Origin: Herbaspirillum sp. SJZ106
Lineage (GTDB): Bacteria; Pseudomonadota; Gammaproteobacteria; Burkholderiales; Burkholderiaceae_D
Length of the DNA stretch: 64,000 nucleotides
Reading direction: 5' to 3'
Assembly (NCBI RefSeq): GCF_006715495.1
Contig: NZ_VFNI01000004.1
Span: 253,013-317,012, forward strand
Shown: piece by piece, positions 57,663-64,000 of the stretch
How positions within the stretch are numbered: position 1 is the first letter of the stretch
How the letters are laid out: each line of letters starts with the position of its first letter
Notes under the pieces: generated by a model
What the model was told of the DNA's origin: nothing
The model's database searches: none
Seen by the model: the letters and a program-made list of their open reading frames with translations, nothing else
Translations under genes and position numbers: made by a program

Positions 57663-58742
57663 ATGCCAAGACCGATCGTCGCTTCCATCAGCATTTCTGC
57701 CCTTCAACACAATCTGGCCGTTGCCCGCGCCCATGCACCTGATGCCAAGGTATGGGGCGTAGTCAAGGCCAATGCCTACGGACACGGGCTGGAGCGCGCC
57801 ATGCGCGGCCTGGCCCAGGCCGACGGCCTGGCCCTGGTCGAGGTGGACTACGCGCTGCGGCTGCGCGAACTGGGCTGGCAGAAACCCATCTTGCTGCTGG
57901 AAGGATTCTTCGATGCCGATGATCTGCCGCTCCTGGCCCGGCACGATATCCAGTTCGCGGTGCATTGCAACGAACAGATCGCCATGCTGGAGGCGTTCGC
58001 CACCGAGGCCGGGCTGCATGTTCACCTGAAGATGAACAGCGGCATGAATCGCCTTGGCTTCAAGCCCGATGCCTACCGCGCCGCCTACGAACGGCTCAAG
58101 AAGATTGCTTCGGTGCGCAGCGTCACGATGATGACCCACTTCGCCAATGCCGACGACGCCGGCAATCCCGACTTGTCGCTGCAAGAGCAGGTCAGGCGTT
58201 TCAATGCCGGCACGCAAGGGTTGGCAGGGCCCAAGAGCCTTTGCAATTCGGCGGCCGACCTGCTGCACGGCGAACTGGCCTGCGACTGGGTGCGTCCCGG
58301 CATCATGCTGTACGGCGGCACCCCTGGCGGCGGCAGCGCGGCCGATTTCGGATTGCGTCCGGCCATGACGCTGGAGAGCAGGATTATCGGCGTGCAGGAC
58401 ATCGCGCCCGGCGAGGCGGTCGGTTACGGCAGCCGTTTCGTGGCCGACCAGCCGATGAAGGTGGGGGTGGTGGCCTGCGGCTACGCCGACGGCTATCCGC
58501 GCCATGCGCCCAACGGCACGCCGGTGGTGGTCGATGGCGTCAAGACCGGCACCGTCGGCCGGGTGTCGATGGACATGATGGCGGTCGACCTGACTGACGT
58601 GCCGGGCGCGGGCATCGGCAGCCGCGTATTGCTCTGGGGCGAAGGCTTGCCGATCGACGAGGTCGCGTTCGCGGCCGGCACCATCGGCTATGAACTGATG
58701 TGCGCGCTGGCGCCGCGCGTGGCCGTGCGCGAAGTGGAATAA
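57663..58742 (+). CDS. alr: Alanine racemase
   Basis: A 359-residue PLP enzyme making D-alanine for peptidoglycan. The PLP lysine is in AKVWGVVKANAYGHGLERAM (motif VKANAYGHG), and the catalytic tyrosine is in VGYGSRFVADQP; GYADGYPRHAP and GRVSMDMMAVD follow. The start at ATG 57,663 gives the family length; the upstream frame to 57,483 is non-homologous. radA follows after 44 bp. The second-copy name dadX cannot be excluded. Confidence 0.94.
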   Translation: MPRPIVASISISALQHNLAVARAHAPDAKVWGVVKANAYGHGLERAMRGLAQADGLALVEVDYALRLRELGWQKPILLLEGFFDADDLPLLARHDIQFAVHCNEQIAMLEAFATEAGLHVHLKMNSGMNRLGFKPDAYRAAYERLKKIASVRSVTMMTHFANADDAGNPDLSLQEQVRRFNAGTQGLAGPKSLCNSAADLLHGELACDWVRPGIMLYGGTPGGGSAADFGLRPAMTLESRIIGVQDIAPGEAVGYGSRFVADQPMKVGVVACGYADGYPRHAPNGTPVVVDGVKTGTVGRVSMDMMAVDLTDVPGAGIGSRVLLWGEGLPIDEVAFAAGTIGYELMCALAPRVAVREVE

Positions 58743-58786
58743 GCCGTACCGGCGGCATAACAAAACAAAGGAAAAGCAAGGCAACG

Positions 58787-60172
58787 ATGGCGAAGGCGAA
58801 GACCAATTACACCTGCACCGAGTGCGGCGGCGTCAGCAACAAGTGGGCCGGCCAGTGTCCGGCATGCGGGCAATGGAACATGTTGGTCGAAACCGTGATC
58901 GAGCCGGCCGGCGTGAACCGTTATTCCGCGCAGCCGCAAGGCCTGGCGCAGACCGCGCCGGTATTGAGCCTGGCCGATATCGAGGCGATCGACGTGCCGC
59001 GCTTTGGCACCGGCATCGAAGAGTTCGACCGCGTGCTGGGCGGCGGCCTGGTGCCGGGCGGGGTGGCGCTGATCGGCGGCGATCCCGGCATCGGCAAGTC
59101 GACGCTGCTGCTGCAGGCGCTGGCCAATATCTCCAAACTGAAGAAGACGCTGTATGTGAGCGGCGAGGAATCCGGCGCGCAAATCGCCCTGCGCGCCAAG
59201 CGATTGGCGGTCGATGCGCGCGACCTGCAGTTGCAGGCCGAGATCCAGCTTGAAAAGATCCTGGCGACGCTGGCCGAGCACAAGCCGGAAGTGGCGGTGA
59301 TCGACTCCATCCAGACCATCTATTCCGATGCGCTCACTTCCGCCCCCGGCTCGGTGGCGCAGGTGCGCGAATGCGCGGCGCAACTCACGCGCGCGGCCAA
59401 GACCTCCGGCACCACCATCATCATGGTCGGCCACGTCACCAAGGAAGGATCGCTGGCCGGCCCGCGCGTGCTGGAGCATATCGTCGATACCGTGCTGTAT
59501 TTCGAAGGCGATACCCATTCCAGTTTCCGCCTGGTGCGCGCCTTCAAGAATCGTTTCGGCGCGGTCAACGAGCTGGGCGTGTTCGCCATGACCGAGAAGG
59601 GCTTGAAGGGCGTGTCCAACCCCTCGGCGCTGTTCCTGTCGCAGCATGACACCCAGGTGCCCGGTTCGTGCGTGATGGTCACCCAGGAAGGGACGCGTCC
59701 GCTGCTGGTGGAGATCCAGGCGCTGGTCGATACTTCGCATGTGCCCAATGCCCGCCGCCTGTCGGTGGGGCTGGAACAGAACCGGCTGGCGATGCTGCTG
59801 GCGGTGCTGCACCGGCATGCCGGCATCGCCGCGTTCGACCAGGATGTGTTCATCAACGCCGTGGGCGGCGTCAAGATCACCGAACCGGCGGCCGACCTGG
59901 CGGTGCTGATGGCGATCAATTCCTCGATGCGCAACAAGCCGCTGCCGCGCGGTCTGGTGGTGTTCGGCGAAGTCGGCCTGGCGGGCGAGATCCGTCCCGC
60001 GCCGCGCGGCCAGGAGCGCCTGCGCGAAGCCGCCAAGCTGGGGTTTTCGATTGCCGTCATTCCCAAGGCCAATGCGCCCAAGCAGCCGATCGAGGGCTTG
60101 AAGGTGATCGCGGTGGAACGTATCGACGACGCGTTGCAAAAGTCGCGCGAGATCGACGATTACGCCGGCTGA
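58787..60172 (+). CDS. radA: DNA repair protein RadA
   Basis: A 461-residue RecA-like ATPase. It starts with the zinc finger YTCTECGGVSNKWAGQCPAC (C4), followed by Walker A GGDPGIGKSTLLLQAL, the RadA-specific KNRFG motif (FKNRFGAVNELG) and a C-terminal Lon-protease-like domain (PLPRGLVVFGEVGLAGEIRP). It promotes branch migration in recombination. ATG 58,787 has the ribosome site GGAAAAGCAAGG. It follows alr, probably in the same transcript. Confidence 0.95.
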   Translation: MAKAKTNYTCTECGGVSNKWAGQCPACGQWNMLVETVIEPAGVNRYSAQPQGLAQTAPVLSLADIEAIDVPRFGTGIEEFDRVLGGGLVPGGVALIGGDPGIGKSTLLLQALANISKLKKTLYVSGEESGAQIALRAKRLAVDARDLQLQAEIQLEKILATLAEHKPEVAVIDSIQTIYSDALTSAPGSVAQVRECAAQLTRAAKTSGTTIIMVGHVTKEGSLAGPRVLEHIVDTVLYFEGDTHSSFRLVRAFKNRFGAVNELGVFAMTEKGLKGVSNPSALFLSQHDTQVPGSCVMVTQEGTRPLLVEIQALVDTSHVPNARRLSVGLEQNRLAMLLAVLHRHAGIAAFDQDVFINAVGGVKITEPAADLAVLMAINSSMRNKPLPRGLVVFGEVGLAGEIRPAPRGQERLREAAKLGFSIAVIPKANAPKQPIEGLKVIAVERIDDALQKSREIDDYAG

Positions 60173-60201
60173 AGCTTGCCGGCTGAATCTACTGGCTGTT
60201 C

Positions 60202-60780
60202 TCAGCCCGGTACGTCGTAGGTGACGATGATCTGGTTCATGTCGCCCTTGACCGGCCCTTCCTTCATGTAGCCGTTACCCTTGACGCGGTAGAACAGCAT
60301 GAACGGCCGGGCGGCATCCTTCCCGTTGAAAAAGTCGGTGTCGCCGGTGTTGGCATCGGTGACGGTCCAGCACGTCGCGGCGTCCTGCCAGCACAGGACG
60401 GCTTCGAAGCCCGGCGGTTTCCTGGCCACGCCATAACGCCAGGCGACTTTGTTGATGGTGGAGCCGGCAGGGATGTGCCCGACCACCTGGAAGCGGGTGG
60501 CGTAGTCGGCATTCTTGGCGCGGATGTCGGGACCGGCGGCATCCGATGCATAGGAGCCGATTGGTCCCGATTTCGGCGCTGCGGGAGCAGGGGAAGGCGG
60601 TGGGCCGGGCTGTACCGGGGAGACGATGATGATCGGCCGGGCGCCTTCGCGGGCGGCGGGCGACACGCTGAAGTTGCGGTCGGCATAGGATTGGGCGTTT
60701 GCGCCGCAGGCAATGCCCAGCAGTCCGGCGAACAACAACGGCGGCGCGATGTGCCGCGCAAAGCGGCGGCAATCAGCCAT
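60202..60780 (-). CDS. Secreted protein with FlhE-like C-terminus, unknown function
   Basis: A 192-residue protein with a signal peptide (APPLLFAGLLGIACGANA), a proline-rich linker (PVQPGPPPSPAPAAP near 58-70), and a C-terminal beta-rich domain (INKVAWRYGVARKPPGFEAV, CWQDAATCWTVTD, GDMNQIIVTYDVPG) that resembles FlhE-type periplasmic proteins, with two cysteines likely forming a disulfide. No flagellar genes are in this window. It overlaps the start of the histidine kinase upstream (60,773-60,780). Confidence 0.5.
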   Translation of the reverse strand: MADCRRFARHIAPPLLFAGLLGIACGANAQSYADRNFSVSPAAREGARPIIIVSPVQPGPPPSPAPAAPKSGPIGSYASDAAGPDIRAKNADYATRFQVVGHIPAGSTINKVAWRYGVARKPPGFEAVLCWQDAATCWTVTDANTGDTDFFNGKDAARPFMLFYRVKGNGYMKEGPVKGDMNQIIVTYDVPG

Positions 60781-62134
60781 GGCGGCGGTGATGCAGCAGC
60801 GGCAGCGTGATCTGGATCACCAGTCCGCCACGGGTTTCTTCATGGCCTTTGAGGACCAGCTTGCCGTTATGGCGCAACACGATGCGGTTGACGATCGCCA
60901 GCCCCAGGCCCGAGCCGTTGGCCTGGCCGCGCGCGGTATCGAGGCGGGTGAAGGGGCGCAGCAGGCGTTCGCATTCGCTGTCGGGCACGCCCGGGCCGTG
61001 GTCGGCGATTTCCACCACCACGTTGTGGGCTTCGATGCGGCTGCGCAGGTCGATTTCGGCACAGTCGGTGCCCGGCGTCTTGCCGTAGCGGCGCGCGTTT
61101 TCCACCAGGTTGTTGAACACCCGCGCCAGTTCGGTGCCGTCGCCGGCGATCTCGGCGCCGGGGGCGATCGCTGTGGCGATCTTCACGTCGGGCAGGCGGG
61201 TGGCATTGGCGGCCACATCCAGCAGCAGGCCGGAGATGTCGACGGCGTCCAGGCTGTTGGCGTCGAAGGGTTTGGCGTAGTCGAGGAACTGGCCGATGAT
61301 GCTGTCCATCTGCGCCAGGTCGGAATGCATGCCGTCGCGCGATTCGTCGGACAGGTTGGCCATTTCCACTTCCAGCTGCATGCGCGCCAGCGGCGTGCGC
61401 AGGTCATGTGAAATGCCGGCCAGGATCAAGGCACGGTCCGATTCGACGCGGTTGATGTCGGCCACCATCTGGTTGAAGCTGCGGTTGGCCTCTTCGATTT
61501 CGGTGGGGCCCGATTCCGGCAGCGGTTCCGGTTGCCGGCCCTTGCCGATGGCGCGCGCGGCGGCCGTCAGGCGCGCCAGCGGCTGGTTGATCAGGGTGGA
61601 GATGAACACCGCGCCGATCAGCGACAGGAACAGCGCGATCGAGCCCCAGCCCAGCCATTGCAGGCTGGAGGTGCGGTCGAGCCGGCCGCGGTCGAGCATC
61701 AGCCAGTATTTGTCGCCATCGATGTTGAAACTGATCCAGAAGCCCTCGACATCGTTGACGCTGGAGGCAAACAGGGTGTTCTCATCCAGCGTCTCGCGCA
61801 CGTAGTATTCGAGTTCCGGGACGATGGGCGAGTCTTCCGGCGGGACGATCTTGTCGGTCTTTTCCAGCGGATAGATGCGGATGCCTTCGTTGCTGGCCAG
61901 GTCGAACAGCAGTTCGCGTCGCATCTCGGGCGCCGAGTGCGTCAGCGCCGCGCGGGTGATAGTCACCACCGACACGATCTGTGCGGCCAGCTGCTCCGCG
62001 CGCGGGCCGCGTTCGACCATGCGGAAGCTGGCCACCCACGCCACCATGCTGGCGGTGATCAGGAAGGTCAGGAGGAAGAAGGTGCGCCAGAACAGGCCGT
62101 TGCTAAACCATCCTGATTGGGTGCGGGCTTTCAT
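60773..62134 (-). CDS. envZ: Sensor histidine kinase, EnvZ-like
   Basis: A 453-residue membrane kinase. Two transmembrane helices (LTFLITASMVAWVASF near 20-35; GWGSIALFLSLIGAVFISTL near 165) flank a periplasmic domain and are followed by HAMP. The phosphoacceptor motif is LAGISHDLRTPLARMQLEVE and the ATPase has NLVENARRYG, DHGPGVPD and GSGLGLAIV. It is 43 bp downstream of the OmpR-like regulator and should phosphorylate it, in response to osmotic or envelope signals by analogy. Confidence 0.88.
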   Translation of the reverse strand: MKARTQSGWFSNGLFWRTFFLLTFLITASMVAWVASFRMVERGPRAEQLAAQIVSVVTITRAALTHSAPEMRRELLFDLASNEGIRIYPLEKTDKIVPPEDSPIVPELEYYVRETLDENTLFASSVNDVEGFWISFNIDGDKYWLMLDRGRLDRTSSLQWLGWGSIALFLSLIGAVFISTLINQPLARLTAAARAIGKGRQPEPLPESGPTEIEEANRSFNQMVADINRVESDRALILAGISHDLRTPLARMQLEVEMANLSDESRDGMHSDLAQMDSIIGQFLDYAKPFDANSLDAVDISGLLLDVAANATRLPDVKIATAIAPGAEIAGDGTELARVFNNLVENARRYGKTPGTDCAEIDLRSRIEAHNVVVEIADHGPGVPDSECERLLRPFTRLDTARGQANGSGLGLAIVNRIVLRHNGKLVLKGHEETRGGLVIQITLPLLHHRRHG

Positions 62135-62177
62135 CGGCGAACGGCCAGAGGAGCGGCAGTGAAGGTGAAGCGGGGAA

Positions 62178-62939
62178 TCAGCGCGGTTTTCCTTCCGGAA
62201 TGAACACGTAGCCCAGGCCCCACACGGTCTGGATGTAGAGCGGATTGGCCGGATCCGGTTCGATCAGCTTGCGCAGGCGCGAGATCTGCACATCGAGGCT
62301 GCGGTCGAACACTTCGTATTCGCGGCCGCGCGCCATTTCCATCAGCTTCTCGCGCGACAGCGGCTGGCGCGCATTGCGGGCGAACACTTTCAACACGGAG
62401 AATTCGCCGGTGGTCAGCGAGATGGTCTCGCCGTTTTTCTTCAGCGTGCGGGTGCCGAGGTCCAGGATGAAATCGCCGAACTCGAAGGTTTCAGGCGTTT
62501 CCGACGGCGCGCCGGGCAGCTCGTCGGGACCCTTGCGGCGCAGCACGGCGTTGATGCGCGCCACCAGTTCGCGCGGGTTGAACGGTTTGGGAAGGTAATC
62601 GTCGGCGCCCATTTCGAGGCCGATGATGCGGTCCACGTCCTCGCCCTTGGCGGTCAGCATGATGATCGGCGTCTGGTCGCCGGCGCCGCGCAGGCGGCGG
62701 CAGATGGCCAGGCCGTCTTCGCCGGGCAGCATCAGGTCGAGCACCAGCAGGTCGTAGCGCTCGCGGATCCACAGCTTGTTCATCGCCTGGGCGTTTTCCG
62801 CGGTCACGACATTGAAACCTTGTTCGGTCAGGTAACGGCGCAGCAGATCGCGCAAGCGAATATCGTCATCCACCACCAACACTTTGAATTGATTGGTGGA
62901 TGTTGTCGTATTAGTATTATTGCCGTTGGTAGAGTTCAT
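62178..62939 (-). CDS. ompR: Two-component response regulator, OmpR-like
   Basis: A 253-residue regulator with a receiver domain (VLVVDDDIRLRDLLRRYLTE; phosphoacceptor aspartate in LLVLDLMLPGEDG) and an OmpR/PhoB-type winged helix (LTTGEFSVLKVFARNARQPL, DVQISRLRKLIEPDP). The first 17 residues (STNGNNTNTTTSTN) are an unusual Asn/Thr linker preceding the receiver; ATG 62,939 was used. It heads the operon with the kinase. Confidence 0.92.
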   Translation of the reverse strand: MNSTNGNNTNTTTSTNQFKVLVVDDDIRLRDLLRRYLTEQGFNVVTAENAQAMNKLWIRERYDLLVLDLMLPGEDGLAICRRLRGAGDQTPIIMLTAKGEDVDRIIGLEMGADDYLPKPFNPRELVARINAVLRRKGPDELPGAPSETPETFEFGDFILDLGTRTLKKNGETISLTTGEFSVLKVFARNARQPLSREKLMEMARGREYEVFDRSLDVQISRLRKLIEPDPANPLYIQTVWGLGYVFIPEGKPR

Positions 62940-63110
62940 GGTGCCTATGGTAGCGTCTCCGCGATTTTGAGCAAGTCGCGTCCGAGTATTCATTACAAAG
63001 TGTTACATACCTTACCTTAATCATCTTATACCATCGCGCCCTGCGCCCTACACTGGAATCGTGCCGAGGATATCCGGTTCCGATTCTCCGAATTTGTGGA
63101 AAAACGCGTT

Positions 63111-63392
63111 ATGAAGATTGCAGTAGTCAACAAGCTCTGTCTGGCAGCGTTGCTGGCGCTGGGAGTGGCGTCTGCCTCGATGGCGAGCCCTCCGCAAGGC
63201 GGCCGGCCGATGCCGGGGCCGCAGGGCGACTTCAGGCCGCGCGGCATCGAATTCGGTCAACAGGATCATCGCAACCAGATGATCAATGAGCAGGAACAGC
63301 GTCGCAGCGGCAAGCTGAGTCCGGACGAGCGGCGCGAATTGCGGCGCCAGATCAATGAAGTCGGGCAGGACATCTACCGCGGCAAACGTTGA
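63111..63392 (+). CDS. Small secreted protein, unknown function
   Basis: A 93-residue protein with a signal peptide (KIAVVNKLCLAALLALGVAS, cleavage near ASMAS) and a Pro/Gly/Arg/Gln-rich mature part: GGRPMPGPQGDFRPRG, RNQMINEQEQRRSGKLSPDE, RRELRRQINEVGQDIYRG. The C-terminal SPDERRELRRQI pattern is frequent in small Burkholderiales secreted proteins. Divergent from ompR, 171 bp away. Function unknown. Confidence 0.7.
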   Translation: MKIAVVNKLCLAALLALGVASASMASPPQGGRPMPGPQGDFRPRGIEFGQQDHRNQMINEQEQRRSGKLSPDERRELRRQINEVGQDIYRGKR

Positions 63393-63494
63393 TGGATGGA
63401 AATAAAACTCCCGCTCCCTCTCCATGCGGCGACCGAACTGTGGCGGATCGAATACAGCAGACTGCAGTTAAGCGGTAATTTTATGAAAAGACAA

Positions 63495-63529
63495 TTCCGG
63501 ACGAAAACCTCGTCCGGGATTTTTTTTTG
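63495..63529 (+). terminator. Rho-independent terminator
   Basis: Stem TCCGGACG/CGTCCGGG with a seven-base loop, followed by a T9 run. About 100 bp after the small secreted protein gene. Confidence 0.85.
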
Positions 63530-63561
63530 CGCCGCGCAGAGATGAGGCGCAGGCTTGGGCC

Positions 63562-63999
63562 TTAGCTCTGATGGGCCTTCCCGAGCTTCTTCTCCAGGCG
63601 ATGCTGCAGCGCCTCGAAGCACAGGCTCAGGGCCCAATAAATACAGGCGGCGGCGATGTACAAAGGCAGCGGGCGGAAGGTCACCGCGATGACCTCCTTG
63701 GTCGCCAGCATCAGTTCGGTGACGGTGATCACCGACACCAGCGAGGTGTCCTTGATCAGGCTCAGGAGGGTGTTGCTCATGGCCGGCACGGCGATGCGCA
63801 CCGCCTGCGGGACGATGATGAAGCGCAGCGTCTGGAAATAGGTCAGGCCGATGCTGTAGGCGGCATTCCATTGGCCGCGCGTCACGCCCAGGATGGCGCC
63901 GCGCAGGCTTTCGGACAGGTAGGCGCCGGCATTGAGGCTCAGGGTCAGCACGCCGGCGGCCAGCGGCGAGAATTCAATGCCCACGCTGGGCAGGCCGTA
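63562..63999 (-). CDS. Amino-acid ABC transporter permease, C-terminal part (partial)
   Basis: The frame is open to the window edge; about 145 C-terminal residues are visible and begin YGLPSVGIEFSPLAAGVLTL. The EAA loop reads LRGAILGVTRGQWNAAYSIG and continues to IIVPQAVRIAVPAMSN, the His/Glu/Gln/Arg (HisM/GlnP) permease type. A GTG at 63,984 is internal, not the start. The permease forms the membrane channel for a polar amino acid; the rest of the operon lies outside. Confidence 0.9.
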   Translation of the reverse strand, partial: YGLPSVGIEFSPLAAGVLTLSLNAGAYLSESLRGAILGVTRGQWNAAYSIGLTYFQTLRFIIVPQAVRIAVPAMSNTLLSLIKDTSLVSVITVTELMLATKEVIAVTFRPLPLYIAAACIYWALSLCFEALQHRLEKKLGKAHQS

Positions 64000-64000
64000 A

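Overview
The window is a high-GC betaproteobacterial chromosome segment. Gene order and protein families (methanolan-type eps genes, spoT-rpoZ-gmk, rph-rdgB-hemW, lysC next to tRNA-Ser, tsaB-rimI-udg, alr-radA, envZ/ompR) fit the Burkholderiales, most likely Oxalobacteraceae (Herbaspirillum-like). The genus is inferred from recognised proteins and was not tested by a search.

Region 1 (2-13,037): an exopolysaccharide locus, almost entirely on the minus strand and tightly packed with overlapping genes. In transcription order it holds an outer-membrane exporter (epsE), chain-length determinant (epsF), tyrosine kinase (epsG), Wzx-like flippase, family-2 glycosyltransferase, O-antigen ligase/polymerase-like protein, a large secreted GH5-like glycosidase, an outer-membrane beta-barrel, an acyltransferase and a polysaccharide deacetylase. 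A partial GNAT-type gene faces it.

Region 2 (13.5-27.1 kb): core genes. An azoreductase is divergent from a LysR regulator, followed by a 256-bp compound palindrome, spoT-rpoZ-gmk, a toxin-antitoxin pair with a frameshifted toxin, yicC divergent from rph-rdgB-hemW, and a two-gene cyclic-di-GMP module (HDOD protein, PAS-GGDEF-EAL protein).

Region 3 (about 27.33-48.86 kb): a lower-GC genomic island at the 3' end of tRNA-Ser(GCU). Its tyrosine integrase lies beside the tRNA; XRE, AlpA and winged-helix genes lie at the far end. Both ends carry the same 18-bp ATACCGTCA-type repeat. Nested inside is a 16.6-kb cargo block bounded by two inverted arrays of degenerate 24-bp repeats that look like transposon ends. 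The block holds an ImmA/XRE pair, small DUF genes, a Ni/Co repressor with a perfect operator palindrome and RcnA-type exporter, a chromate operon (chrB-chrA-chrC plus a truncated ChrB-like fragment), small metal-related secreted proteins, a run of DUF4238, HAD and two 3'-5' exonuclease genes, and an IS21-family insertion sequence.

Region 4 (48.8-64 kb): core genes again: tRNA-Ser, lysC, a DUF4148 protein, a LysR regulator, a thioredoxin-like protein, tsaB-rimI-udg-DUF1853, lplT, a 71-bp palindromic repeat, alr-radA, a secreted FlhE-like protein, envZ-ompR and a partial amino-acid ABC permease.

The most interesting signals are the paired 24-bp repeat arrays defining a possible large transposon, the RNA/DNA-processing gene run it carries, the displaced tRNA terminator at the island's far end, and the frameshifted toxin beside an intact antitoxin.
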